NCBI GenBank assembly: GCA_016720775.1
Contig: JADKJX010000003.1
Span: forward strand, 1 to 64,000
Direction: 5' to 3'
DNA length: 64,000 bases
Origin: Chitinophagaceae bacterium
GTDB lineage: Bacteria; Bacteroidota; Bacteroidia; Chitinophagales; Chitinophagaceae
The position numbers and the translations under genes were made by a program. Each line of letters begins with the position of its first letter. The stretch's first letter is position 1. Shown here in pieces: positions 44,308-52,409 of this stretch. The notes under the pieces are model-generated. The model had not been told where the DNA came from. It saw only the letters and a program-made list of their open reading frames with translations, and made no database searches.

Positions 44308-45623
44308 TAGTAATTACTTAGTACCGTTTCTTTTAGTTTTTGTTCGATAAAGGTAAGGTCGTTGCTGTTAATTGTATCGGGAGAATAAGCAATATTCACA
44401 CTGAGCTGATCATCATGCTTTAAAAAAACGAACGTCAGTCCTGGCGGGAAAGTAAGCGCCGGGATCATGTTGATGTCACGGATGGGTTCGCCAAAGAGGG
44501 AACGCAGGTCATTGAAATTATCGCCGGTAGAAGTGTAAAGAAAACTTGCAAACACGCCTTTACCTGTTTTGCTTACCAGGAAATAATATAACCAGAGCGG
44601 AACATGCCGCATCATGTTGAGGAACATGGTATATCGCTGGGGAATGCCTTCTTTTATCTGGCTCACCATCTGCGGGCTTAAATATTTTACGGTTTGTGCC
44701 ACGCTATTTAACTCAGTTTGTGGAATGCGGTAAAATAAAAAAGAAACGCAGTTGGATATCAGCGGACCGGTGGCACCTTTTAACCGTCCGTCGTATGGAA
44801 CCGGGATCCAAAGGTCGCCTGATTTGTTTTTTTGTTTACCGAGCTGGTTTATTACATGCGAACAACAGGCGATCAGGTATAGGGTAGGTCCAAAGCGTGA
44901 GCCCGCTTTAAATGCATTTTCGTTTATCTTCTTTGTTTCTTCCCCGTTGAACGAAATGACTTTTACTGCAGTAATGCCTTCTTCGCTTTTCATTTTCTTT
45001 TCGGCTACAGAGAAAACAGGTGGTCTTGCCGAATGTTGTACAAAGTATTTTACTTTATACATATTGCGGATATAGGTTACAATATTTGTTTTTTTACCGG
45101 GCCCCGGAAAGAAAAGATCAAAGTCCTGTGGCTTGTTTTCTGATAACTGGTTTAAATGTTCAAATAGCAGTGTGGTCCCTTTTGCATCCAGCAGTATATG
45201 GTTCCAGGAAATAACGAAAGCGCAGGCACCCGATGGATAATTCACCAGGTCTGCTTCAATAAAGCGCTCCGACCGGGTGGTAATATCCCGGGCAAGTATC
45301 GCAGCAGGTATTTCATTTTCAATCGCTGCTTTGTGCTGGTTGAAAATTATCTCGTTCCCTTTGTCGGTATATTCCCAGCGGGGTTTTTGAAACAGGATGC
45401 CTTCGCACAGGTGGATATTGCAAAGCCAGTAAATGACCGGGGAACTTTTCAACAGCGTATCAATTTTTTCAAACGACAGCGACTTATCAAAATAAAAAAC
45501 CTTTCGCATCACATTACCACCGGCTCCGTGTTTCTGCGCATGTTTATCAAGTACCAGGTGAAAACAATCTGCCCCGCTCAGGATCACATGTTCAGGCAGC
45601 AGGGCTTTATTGAAAGATTGCAT
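44307..45623 (-). CDS. Condensation-type (CoA/ACP-dependent) acyltransferase
   Basis: The 438-aa protein resembles the NRPS condensation/wax-ester synthase superfamily. The active-site region is SWNHILLDAKGTTLLFEHL near residue 150, an HxxxD form of the HHxxxDG motif. Later LISNCVSFLFYRIP and TSTGDNFNDLRSLFGEPI match the conserved C-terminal half. It would transfer an acyl group from the carrier protein to an alcohol or amine. It is encoded between the ACP and the oxidoreductase, overlapping the latter by one base. The acceptor is unknown. Confidence 0.75.
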   Translation of the reverse strand: MQSFNKALLPEHVILSGADCFHLVLDKHAQKHGAGGNVMRKVFYFDKSLSFEKIDTLLKSSPVIYWLCNIHLCEGILFQKPRWEYTDKGNEIIFNQHKAAIENEIPAAILARDITTRSERFIEADLVNYPSGACAFVISWNHILLDAKGTTLLFEHLNQLSENKPQDFDLFFPGPGKKTNIVTYIRNMYKVKYFVQHSARPPVFSVAEKKMKSEEGITAVKVISFNGEETKKINENAFKAGSRFGPTLYLIACCSHVINQLGKQKNKSGDLWIPVPYDGRLKGATGPLISNCVSFLFYRIPQTELNSVAQTVKYLSPQMVSQIKEGIPQRYTMFLNMMRHVPLWLYYFLVSKTGKGVFASFLYTSTGDNFNDLRSLFGEPIRDINMIPALTFPPGLTFVFLKHDDQLSVNIAYSPDTINSNDLTFIEQKLKETVLSNY

Positions 45624-45644
45624 GATGGTTTTGCTTTACGGGCA

Positions 45645-45890
45645 TCAGGACATCAGCTCCTGCACGGTAGCGGCGAGGGACTGCAATGTTTTAAAATTCT
45701 CGGGCACCAGTTTATGATCGGGGATGGCCACACCGTATTTACGTTCTATAAATAAAATGATCTCCACCGTGGAGAATGAATCTATCCCCGCATTTTTAAG
45801 ATCCGTATCGGCTTCTATTTTTACAGATGCTGCCAGTATATTCTTCTCAATGTATTTTTTTATGTCTTCTATGATGACCTGTTTTTCCAT
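45645..45890 (-). CDS. Acyl carrier protein
   Basis: The 81-aa protein is a complete phosphopantetheine carrier. The attachment serine is in NAGIDSFSTVEIILFIERKY at about residue 34, and the four-helix layout and acidic nature are normal. It is a dedicated ACP of this operon, two bases after the permease stop and 21 bases before the acyltransferase gene. It differs from housekeeping AcpP, whose motif is DSLD. Confidence 0.88.
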   Translation of the reverse strand: MEKQVIIEDIKKYIEKNILAASVKIEADTDLKNAGIDSFSTVEIILFIERKYGVAIPDHKLVPENFKTLQSLAATVQELMS

Positions 45891-45892
45891 AC

Positions 45893-47188
45893 TTACACGG
45901 TTCTTTTTTTACGGTTTGCGATTGACGAAACGGTCATGGTTGCTAAAAAGAAGATGACCAGTTTCACCGATTCTGAAAGTATATCTGTAACATGTCCGCC
46001 TCTTAAAAATAATTTATAAAATCCTTCCAGCGACCAGTTAAGCGGCGACCAGGCACTGATATTGCGCATTACTTCGGGCATTACATAACTGGGTACCCAG
46101 ATACCGCCGAGTGCCGATAACAAAAGTATGGAAAGTGAACCCATGATGGCCGCCTGGTGTTCGGTGGTTGCCAGTGTGCCAACCATTACACCATAGCCGG
46201 TGGCAGCAAAAGCGGTGGCCAGTGTTAAAATAAAAATGCCGGCGATGCTGTTTCCCAAAACCAATGCAGGCAAACCAAGCATAGGTAAGAATAACTGCCC
46301 AACGGAAAGCATCAGTAAGAACTGGATCAAACAAACCATTACATATACAATGATCTTTCCGTTCACCAGCAACAGGTAAGGCGTTGGCATGGTATGCAGG
46401 CGGAAAGCGCTTCCTTCGTTTTTTTCTTTGAGGATACTTCCCGAAAGCGGGATGGCAATGAAGAACATGGCAAAGATGGTCCAGGCCGGAACATTGTGCT
46501 GTACGGCATTGGGAACGATCTTGTCTTCCGTTTCGGAAGCATATACTTCTTTATAGGTTATGATCTGTGATTTTTTGTACGTGTTCTTTGGAGCATTTTG
46601 TTTGTCGGGGATCACTTCAGCGATCTGTTCAGAAAAGGTCTGGAACATGATCTTTGTTTTCACTTCCGAAATAAATTCACGCAGGTTGCTGGTAACCGAA
46701 ATAAGAAAAGATTTTTTTGCCACCGGGTCTATCAGGATGGTGATCTCCACCGAATCCTGGGCTGCTGTTGTTTTTTTTGCTGCCGAATCCGGGCCATTCA
46801 ATGTTTCACTTACCAATTGGGTTACATTTTTGCGGATGGCATCCGTTGCTCCTTTTGGTATGATGATGCCCACCAGGAATTTTCCTTCCCCTACATATTT
46901 CTGGGCAAGTTCAGCCGTTGCTTTTTCGCCATTGATGCTATCGCTTACATTGCAGAGGTCGTTGTTCCGCAGCCCCTCTTCAATCAAAATGCCGAGTGAA
47001 TCGTGATCATTATTTACAAAAACAACCGGGATCCCTTTTTCATTCATGGTCTTAAAGGCGGAGTCCTGTACCAGTGTCATTACAAAGATGAGTACCATCG
47101 GCATGATGAAGAGAATGGACAGGCCTACCTTATCCCGGATGAGAAGCAGGATCTCTTTTTTAACCGTTGCCAATAGTTTTGTCATCAT
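45893..47188 (-). CDS. ABC-2 type transporter permease
   Basis: The 431-aa protein has one N-terminal helix (GLSILFIMPMVLIFVMTLVQ) and a large extracytoplasmic domain of about 200 residues (DSAFKTMNEKGIPVVFVNND to QHNVPAWT). Five C-terminal helices follow, including GNSIAGIFILTLATAFAATG and GSLSILLLSALGGIWVPS. That is the ABC-2/YhgE-like exporter layout. The ATG overlaps the ATPase stop (TGATG). With the ATPase it would export the product of the ACP-dependent enzymes, by inference from operon membership. Confidence 0.88.
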   Translation of the reverse strand: MMTKLLATVKKEILLLIRDKVGLSILFIMPMVLIFVMTLVQDSAFKTMNEKGIPVVFVNNDHDSLGILIEEGLRNNDLCNVSDSINGEKATAELAQKYVGEGKFLVGIIIPKGATDAIRKNVTQLVSETLNGPDSAAKKTTAAQDSVEITILIDPVAKKSFLISVTSNLREFISEVKTKIMFQTFSEQIAEVIPDKQNAPKNTYKKSQIITYKEVYASETEDKIVPNAVQHNVPAWTIFAMFFIAIPLSGSILKEKNEGSAFRLHTMPTPYLLLVNGKIIVYVMVCLIQFLLMLSVGQLFLPMLGLPALVLGNSIAGIFILTLATAFAATGYGVMVGTLATTEHQAAIMGSLSILLLSALGGIWVPSYVMPEVMRNISAWSPLNWSLEGFYKLFLRGGHVTDILSESVKLVIFFLATMTVSSIANRKKRTV

Positions 47189-47940
47189 CAGTCTCTCAGT
47201 TTTCTTTTGGTAAGGTTCAGGAATACTGTTTCAAGATTGGTTGCGCCGTTGTTGTTGCTTATGAGTTCGGCAGGTGTGCCCTGCGTAAGTATCCTGCCCT
47301 GGTCAATGATGGAAACCCTTGTACAAAAATGCTCCGCTTCCTCCATGTGGTGAGAAGTATAGATAATGGTAGTGCCTTCCCGGTTGATATTTTTTAAATG
47401 TTCAATGATCACGTTGCGGCTTTGCACATCCACGCCCACGGTGGGTTCATCTAAAAATAAGATCTTAGGACTGTGTAATACGCCGGCGATCAGGTTTACC
47501 CTGCGTTTCATGCCGCCGGAATACGTAGATACTTTTCTTTTGGCAGCATCTATTAATCCAAGTTTCTGTAACCAGGTTTCTATCTTGTCTTTCAGGTCTT
47601 TTCCCCGCATGCCATACATGCTGCCGTAAAATTCAAGGTTTTCTCTTGCGCTCAGTGTTGGGTATAAGGCAATGTCCTGCGGCACAATGCCGATGATCTT
47701 TTTTATGGAGGAGGATTCTGTATGCAGATTTTTCCCATCGATCGTCACTTTTCCGCTGGTAGGTACAAACAGTCCGCAAAGAATGGAAATGGTGGTTGTT
47801 TTACCTGCGCCATTGGGGCCAAGCAACCCGAATATCTCATTGCGGTTTATGGAAAAGGAAATATCGTTCACAGCAGGCTCGGTGGCATTTTTAAAGATCT
47901 TGGTAAGGTTCTCTATTTCTATGATCGCCGTATTGCTCAT
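47188..47940 (-). CDS. ABC transporter ATP-binding protein, first gene of the ACP operon
   Basis: The 250-aa ATPase has Walker A LLGPNGAGKTTTISIL, the Q-loop region IGIVPQDIALYPTLSA, signature YSGGMKRRVNLIAG, Walker B ILFLDEPTVGVD and the H-loop YTSHHMEEAE. It is of the ABC-2 exporter type (CcmA/NatA-like). It starts the six-gene minus-strand operon. A TAAATTTGC promoter element lies 67 bases upstream. Confidence 0.92.
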   Translation of the reverse strand: MSNTAIIEIENLTKIFKNATEPAVNDISFSINRNEIFGLLGPNGAGKTTTISILCGLFVPTSGKVTIDGKNLHTESSSIKKIIGIVPQDIALYPTLSARENLEFYGSMYGMRGKDLKDKIETWLQKLGLIDAAKRKVSTYSGGMKRRVNLIAGVLHSPKILFLDEPTVGVDVQSRNVIIEHLKNINREGTTIIYTSHHMEEAEHFCTRVSIIDQGRILTQGTPAELISNNNGATNLETVFLNLTKRKLRD

Positions 47941-47949
47941 TTTTTTGCA

Positions 47950-47972
47950 GCCCCCATCCCCTAAAGGGGAGT
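47950..47972 (-). repeat. Short palindromic repeat in the leader of the ABC/ACP operon
   Basis: GCCCCCATCCCCTAAAGGGG is a member of the CCCC-TAAA-GGGG family. It lies between the promoter element at 48007-48015 and the ATPase start, so it would be in the 5' leader of the transcript. Confidence 0.6.
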
Positions 47973-48006
47973 AAAAGACACTTGTATTTTTTTGCGTTAA
48001 AGTGCC

Positions 48007-48015
48007 GCAAATTTA
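48007..48015 (-). promoter_or_regulatory. Promoter -7 element (TAnnTTTGC) of the ABC/ACP operon
   Basis: On the minus strand TAAATTTGC is an exact consensus match, followed by GGCAC. It lies in the gap between the crtD-like stop (48044) and the ATPase start (47940), so the operon can be transcribed independently of the desaturase gene. Confidence 0.6.
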
Positions 48016-48043
48016 AACTAAATAAGCCCCTGCTGCCAACAAT

Positions 48044-49519
48044 TTATTTGATGAGGTTGGTGGTGATCTTTGCCGACAAAAGGCAGAGGGGAATACTGGG
48101 GCCCGGGTGAACACTTCCCCCGCAGAAATACAGGTTCTTTATATCCTTTGAAAAATTTGCATGGCGTAAAAAAGCCGCAAACTTGTTATTGGAGCTGTTG
48201 CCGTAAATAGCGCCAAAGGCACTGGAAGTGCGGTTTTCAATAACCCTCGGGTCAAATACCATTTCACTTTCTATCAAAGGCCGGATATCTGTTTTTAATA
48301 TACGGTTCGCTTTTTTGATCATATTCTCCCTTGCCTCATTGATGAATGCATCCCAGTCTTGCCCCGAATTGTTGGGAACATTGATGAAGGCAAACCAGTT
48401 CTCACAGCCGGGCGGTGCATCCGTGGGAGTATGTTTGCTGGTGATGTTCACATAAATAGTGGGGTCGTGGTAGATCGCTTGTTTGCGGAAGATGGTATCA
48501 AACTCTTCTTCATAATTATCGGCAAAGAAGATATTATGCAGGCCAAGTTGTTTAAAATCATGTTTGATGCCCCAGTAAAAAATAATGCCCGAACTTGACT
48601 TCGGCTGATCCAATGTCTTTGTTGGCCGTTTTACTCCCGGCATCAGTTTTCTATAACTGTTGTACACATCCATATTGCTGATCACCACGTCAAATTTTTC
48701 TGTTCCACTATCTGTTCTTACCCCAACCGCTTTTTTATTTTCGATCAGTATTTCACGTACGGGAGTTGAATAATTAAATTGCACGCCGATGTCCTTACCC
48801 AGTTTGGCTAATGAAGCAGTAATGCTTACCATGCCGCCTTCGGGATAGTAAGCACCCTTCATGATCTCCACGTGTGCGATCACATTCAATGTAGCCGGTG
48901 CCAGGAAGGGGCTTGAGCCGTTGTAGGTGGCGTACCGGTTGAATATTTGCACCATCCGTGGATCCCTGAAAGCTTTTAGATTTGCAGCATTCATGGTATC
49001 AAAAGCGCCGATCTTTCCAAAATTCAGAAAACCTTTGAAAACAGGCCAGGTAAAAAAGTTCTTTAGTTTGTGTAATGAGTTCTGGAGAAAAACCTCTTCC
49101 GTAAGGTCATAAACTGTTTTTGTTTTTTCCATGTAGCGGAGGATGTCTTCTTTGCTGTCGTTAGTCCGGGCTGCCATCTGTTCGGCAAATTTTTCTTTGC
49201 CGTGGTATGCATCCAGCAGGGTACCATCTTCAAAAAAATAACGGTAAACAGGATCAAGTTTTATATAATTGAAATGATCACGGGGATTTTTACCTGACTG
49301 CACAAAAAGTTCATCCACATAATGCGGCATGGTAAACACGGAAGGCCCCATGTCGAAACGATAACCCTCTTTAGATTCGCTGGAGCATTTTCCGCCGGGG
49401 AAAGAATTGGCTTCAAATACGGTTACCTGGTATCCTTTGTTTTGCATGCGTATGGCTGCTGCCAGGCCCGATACGCCGGCGCCTATCACGGCACATGTCT
49501 TCTTATTCGCTGTGGTCAT
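48044..49519 (-). CDS. CrtD-like carotenoid 3,4-desaturase (CrtI family)
   Basis: The 491-aa protein has the FAD motif CAVIGAGVSGLAAAIRMQNK, then SFPGGKCSSESKEGYRFDMG and the C-terminal FCGGSVHPGPSIPLCLLSA signature. It is a second phytoene-desaturase homologue, divergent from CrtI at 36710. It is closer to the Bacteroidota 1-hydroxycarotenoid 3,4-desaturases (CrtD). That fits the hydratase and single-ring cyclase genes 8 kb away. The alternative is a second phytoene or diapophytoene desaturase. Confidence 0.8.
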   Translation of the reverse strand: MTTANKKTCAVIGAGVSGLAAAIRMQNKGYQVTVFEANSFPGGKCSSESKEGYRFDMGPSVFTMPHYVDELFVQSGKNPRDHFNYIKLDPVYRYFFEDGTLLDAYHGKEKFAEQMAARTNDSKEDILRYMEKTKTVYDLTEEVFLQNSLHKLKNFFTWPVFKGFLNFGKIGAFDTMNAANLKAFRDPRMVQIFNRYATYNGSSPFLAPATLNVIAHVEIMKGAYYPEGGMVSITASLAKLGKDIGVQFNYSTPVREILIENKKAVGVRTDSGTEKFDVVISNMDVYNSYRKLMPGVKRPTKTLDQPKSSSGIIFYWGIKHDFKQLGLHNIFFADNYEEEFDTIFRKQAIYHDPTIYVNITSKHTPTDAPPGCENWFAFINVPNNSGQDWDAFINEARENMIKKANRILKTDIRPLIESEMVFDPRVIENRTSSAFGAIYGNSSNNKFAAFLRHANFSKDIKNLYFCGGSVHPGPSIPLCLLSAKITTNLIK

Positions 49520-49531
49520 GGTTTTTTCGTT

Positions 49532-49556
49532 GCCGCAAAATTAACGGTTTTGCGGC
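49532..49556 (-). promoter_or_regulatory. Promoter and palindromic operator candidate of the crtD-like gene
   Basis: On the minus strand TAATTTTGC (49535-49543) matches TAnnTTTGC exactly and lies 16 bases before the ATG. It is inside a perfect 9-bp inverted repeat: GCCGCAAAA at 49532-49540 and TTTTGCGGC at 49548-49556. A regulator binding the palindrome would cover the promoter. Confidence 0.5.
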
Positions 49557-49780
49557 ATCCTTTTACCCCGGGCTTAAAGCCCGGGGCAATTCAATGACTG
49601 TATTGAATTCAGGGTTTTCATGAATTGGTTTCATTAAATCATAGGTATTCGTTTTCGCACTAAAGTGCGGCGTGTTCATGATCTATATTGCCCTGTCCTT
49701 TAGCCCAAATCTCATTATTTGAATCAGTGCAAAATTGATGATGGTTATAACGAGGTATGATATTGATCCTTTGTTTGCAG

Positions 49781-49811
49781 TTTGGGTTTTGAAAACAACG
49801 GCTTACTTTTA
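49781..49811 (+). promoter_or_regulatory. Duplicated promoter (upstream copy)
   Basis: TTTG at 49781-49784 and TACTTTTA at 49804-49811 are 19 bases apart, the same arrangement as the promoter of the intact DUF72 gene at 50144-50174. It now drives only a truncated frame. Confidence 0.5.
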
Positions 49812-49835
49812 TTGTTATAATATAAAAAGGTAAAT

Positions 49836-49931
49836 ATGGATTTTGGAAGAGTGCCTTTAGAAGAACTTGACCATATCGATTTCAACTTTGCCCCGGGCTT
49901 AAAGCCCGGGGCAATTCATAAGACGAGTTGA
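49836..49931 (+). pseudogene. Truncated 5' duplicate of the DUF72 gene, ending in a REP palindrome
   Basis: The first 16 codons (MDFGRVPLEELDHIDF) are nearly identical to the intact gene at 50199. After codon 18 the frame runs into the REP palindrome (APGLKPGAIH) and stops at 49929-49931. It is a fragment created by the tandem duplication, with no expected function. Confidence 0.75.
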
Positions 49932-50143
49932 ATTTTGAGATTTCGAAAACTGATTCCATTAAATCATTGGTATTCGTTCTCGCACTAAAATGCGGCGTGC
50001 TCATGATCAAAATTGCCCTGTCCTTTAGGGCAGGGTTAAGAATATGATTATTTAAACGGGCTTTAGCCCTATATCTTTTAATAGATTCAGGACGAGATTG
50101 ATAATGGTTTTAACCAGGTATGATAATGATCGGTTGTTTGCAG

Positions 50144-50174
50144 TTTGGGTTTTGAAAACAACGGCTTACTTTTA
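50144..50174 (+). promoter_or_regulatory. Promoter of the DUF72 gene (-33 and -7 elements)
   Basis: TTTG at 50144-50147 and TACTTTTA at 50167-50174 are separated by 19 bases, the standard Bacteroidota spacing. The -7 differs from TAnnTTTG only in the last base. The ATG follows at 50199. Confidence 0.55.
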
Positions 50175-50198
50175 TTGTTCTAACATAAAAACGCAAAC

Positions 50199-51119
50199 AT
50201 GGATTTTGGAAGAGTGCCTGTAGAAGAACTTGACCATATCGATTTTGGTCTTGCGGCTGAACCGGTATTTAATAAAAGTATTTTAAAAGGAAAGCCGGCC
50301 AGAGATCCCAAGGTTTATATTGGCTGTGCCAAGTGGGGCAGAACGGAGTGGGTGGGAAAGATCTATCCACCCAAGACAAAGGAGAAAGATTTCCTGGAGC
50401 ATTATGTGCAACACTACAACAGCATTGAACTGAATGCCACGCATTATAAAGTATATGGCGAGGCCGGTATAAAAAAATGGACGGCCAAAGCAGCGGGAAA
50501 AGATTTTAAGTTTTGCCCGAAGATGTACCAGGGCATCACACACCGGGGCAGTTTGAAAGGAAAGAATTTTATTACCAATGAATTTTTCCGGGGTATTGTT
50601 GCTTTTGAAGAATGGCTGGGTCCCATCTTTGTGCAGGTGAGTGAGACTTTTTCTCCTAAAAGAAAAGAGGAATTATTTGACTTTTTACGATCGCTACCTA
50701 CCAACCTGCAATTCTTTATGGAAGTGCGGCACCCGGAATGGTTTAAGAAAGAGGATATGCGGAATGAACTGTTCTCAACGTTAAAAGAACTGAATATGGG
50801 TGCTGTGATCACTGACACCAGTGGCCGGAGGGATTGTGCACACATGTATCTTACAGTTCCAAAAGTATTTATCCGGTATGTGGGGAATAGTCTGCATAAA
50901 ACAGATTATACCCGGATAAATGAATGGATCGGCCGGATGAAATATTGGTTGGATAACGGCTTAGAGGAATTGTATTTTTTTATGCACATGCATGATGAAG
51001 CAACTTCACCGGAACTGACTGTTTACTTAGTAGATAAGATGAATAAGGAACTTGGGTTGAGCCTGATAAAACCGAAATTCATAACTGGTCCGCCAAAGCA
51101 GAAAGGTTTATTTGATTAA
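50199..51119 (+). CDS. DUF72 family protein
   Basis: The 306-aa protein has the DUF72 TIM-barrel-like signature: YIGCAKWGRTEWVGKIYPP, HYVQHYNSIELNATHYKVY, DFKFCPKMYQGITH, FFMEVRHPEWF and AVITDTSGRRDCAHMYLT. The family (YecE-like) is widespread but its reaction is unknown. It converges with umuC, overlapping its last four bases. The ATG is supported by the duplicated copy, whose similarity starts at the same promoter and start codon. Confidence 0.85.
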   Translation: MDFGRVPVEELDHIDFGLAAEPVFNKSILKGKPARDPKVYIGCAKWGRTEWVGKIYPPKTKEKDFLEHYVQHYNSIELNATHYKVYGEAGIKKWTAKAAGKDFKFCPKMYQGITHRGSLKGKNFITNEFFRGIVAFEEWLGPIFVQVSETFSPKRKEELFDFLRSLPTNLQFFMEVRHPEWFKKEDMRNELFSTLKELNMGAVITDTSGRRDCAHMYLTVPKVFIRYVGNSLHKTDYTRINEWIGRMKYWLDNGLEELYFFMHMHDEATSPELTVYLVDKMNKELGLSLIKPKFITGPPKQKGLFD

Positions 51120-52399
51120 TGCACCTCAAATAATTCTTCCCACCGGGAAGTATAGCGTGGGCTTCTTAACTCCTGGCGCATCTTCCAGTCTCTTGTCATA
51201 CCCGATGCGGCAAATTTCAAGATATCATCCCGCTGGCTGAAGTTGATATTGTCAATTGCGGCCATCAGCTTTCTTCCGCAGTTGGTTGTTTCAGGTAAGA
51301 ATAAGTTGCCTTGTATAGAGGTATCAGGAACAATGCCGCTCAGCATCACGCCTGCTTTTTTGTACGACTTCCCTTTTTCATATAATGTATCAACCAATGC
51401 TACGGCTGGTTTTATTAATTCATGTGTAAATGATGTAGCCGTTGGTAAAGTAGTGTATTTACTGTGTGTGGCTCCCCTGTTAAAGCTTGCGGAATGGCTT
51501 TCTTCTTTTGATACCACAAATACGCTTATTACTCTTGCGGCACCCTGTTGCCTGCGTAACTTTTCTGCAGCTCTTGAAGTGTAAGTAGCCACCGCTTCTT
51601 TAATATCGTTAATATCAGTAACCGGGCTGCCAAACATCCTGGTAGTGGCGATCATTTTTTTACTCACCAGTTCGTCTTCCATCTCATTGCAGGGAATGCC
51701 TTTTAATTCTCTTATTAGTCTTGCGCCAACCACTCCCCCCAATTGCGACTTGCCAAATTCTTCACTCGTCTTCTGTAACTGAAAACCATCATAGATACCC
51801 CATTGCTGCCGTAATTTTTCAGCATACTGGTAACCCACACCCCAGATTTCTCCTACAGGTGTTTTCTCCAATGCCATAGCTATTTTTCCGGGGTCATTTA
51901 ATACGACCACACATTGCGTGGTAACTTTATTTTTTTTGGCAAGGTGATTGGCCACCTTGCACAAAACTTTTGTAGGAGCCACGCCAACGGATACTTTAAT
52001 ACCTGTCCACTGTTCAACTGTCTCTCTTATCTGCAACCCAACCTGGAACAGATCTTTTTCAGAAAATGTATCCAGGTTCAGGAAACATTCATCTACTGAA
52101 TAGACTTCCACATTTTTTTTGCCCAGCATCATTCGCAGTGTTTCCATTACCCGCCAGCTCAGGTCGCCGTATAAATTATAGTTTGAAGAGAAAGTTGCTA
52201 CGCCATGTTTTTGTATCAGGGGCTTTGCTTTAAAATAAGGACCAGCCATTTCCACGCCCAGCTTTTTTGCTTCATCACTTCTGGATATGATACATCCGTC
52301 ATTGTTACTCCATACAACTACCGGCCGCTTATCCAGGTGTGGCAGAAAAAGCCGTTCGCAGGAACAATAAAAATTATTACAATCGACTATTGCTTTCAT
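51116..52399 (-). CDS. umuC: UmuC, Y-family error-prone DNA polymerase
   Basis: The start is ATG 52399 (MKAIVDCNNFYCSCERLF), giving 427 aa. A longer open frame upstream only translates REP palindromes and is rejected. Catalytic carboxylates are in IVDCNNFY and YSVDECFLNLD. GVAPTKVLCKVANHLAKK and the PVGEIWGVG helix-hairpin are typical, as is the C-terminal DUF4113-like region ending WEELFEVH. It is the polymerase subunit of translesion synthesis. It is normally cotranscribed with umuD, but here a transposase gene lies between them. Confidence 0.93.
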   Translation of the reverse strand: MKAIVDCNNFYCSCERLFLPHLDKRPVVVWSNNDGCIISRSDEAKKLGVEMAGPYFKAKPLIQKHGVATFSSNYNLYGDLSWRVMETLRMMLGKKNVEVYSVDECFLNLDTFSEKDLFQVGLQIRETVEQWTGIKVSVGVAPTKVLCKVANHLAKKNKVTTQCVVVLNDPGKIAMALEKTPVGEIWGVGYQYAEKLRQQWGIYDGFQLQKTSEEFGKSQLGGVVGARLIRELKGIPCNEMEDELVSKKMIATTRMFGSPVTDINDIKEAVATYTSRAAEKLRRQQGAARVISVFVVSKEESHSASFNRGATHSKYTTLPTATSFTHELIKPAVALVDTLYEKGKSYKKAGVMLSGIVPDTSIQGNLFLPETTNCGRKLMAAIDNINFSQRDDILKFAASGMTRDWKMRQELRSPRYTSRWEELFEVH

Positions 52400-52409
52400 T
52401 AGTTGATCT

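Larger units (their letters stand above)
49566..50069. repeat. REP-like palindromes in two diverged tandem units (gene-free stretch 49520-50198)
   Basis: Two copies of the perfect palindrome CCCCGGGCTTAAAGCCCGGGG stand at 49566-49586 and 49891-49911, each followed by CAATTCA. After about 110 bases comes a second hairpin, complete in unit B (CCCTGTCCTTTAGGGCAGGG, 50016-50035) and partly lost in unit A (49692-49705). Unit B also has GGGCTTTAGCCC at 50058-50069. Similar words are seen at 52410-52531 around the RAYT transposase gene. The rest of the stretch holds the duplicated DUF72 gene start. Confidence 0.8.

Noticed and set aside
41607..47940. Flexirubin or aryl-polyene cluster
   Set aside because: Those clusters need ketosynthases and several dehydratase or ketoreductase genes, none of which occur here.
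49520..50198. CRISPR array
   Set aside because: There are only two diverged long repeats with palindromes and a duplicated gene start. No short, evenly spaced identical repeats or cas genes are present.
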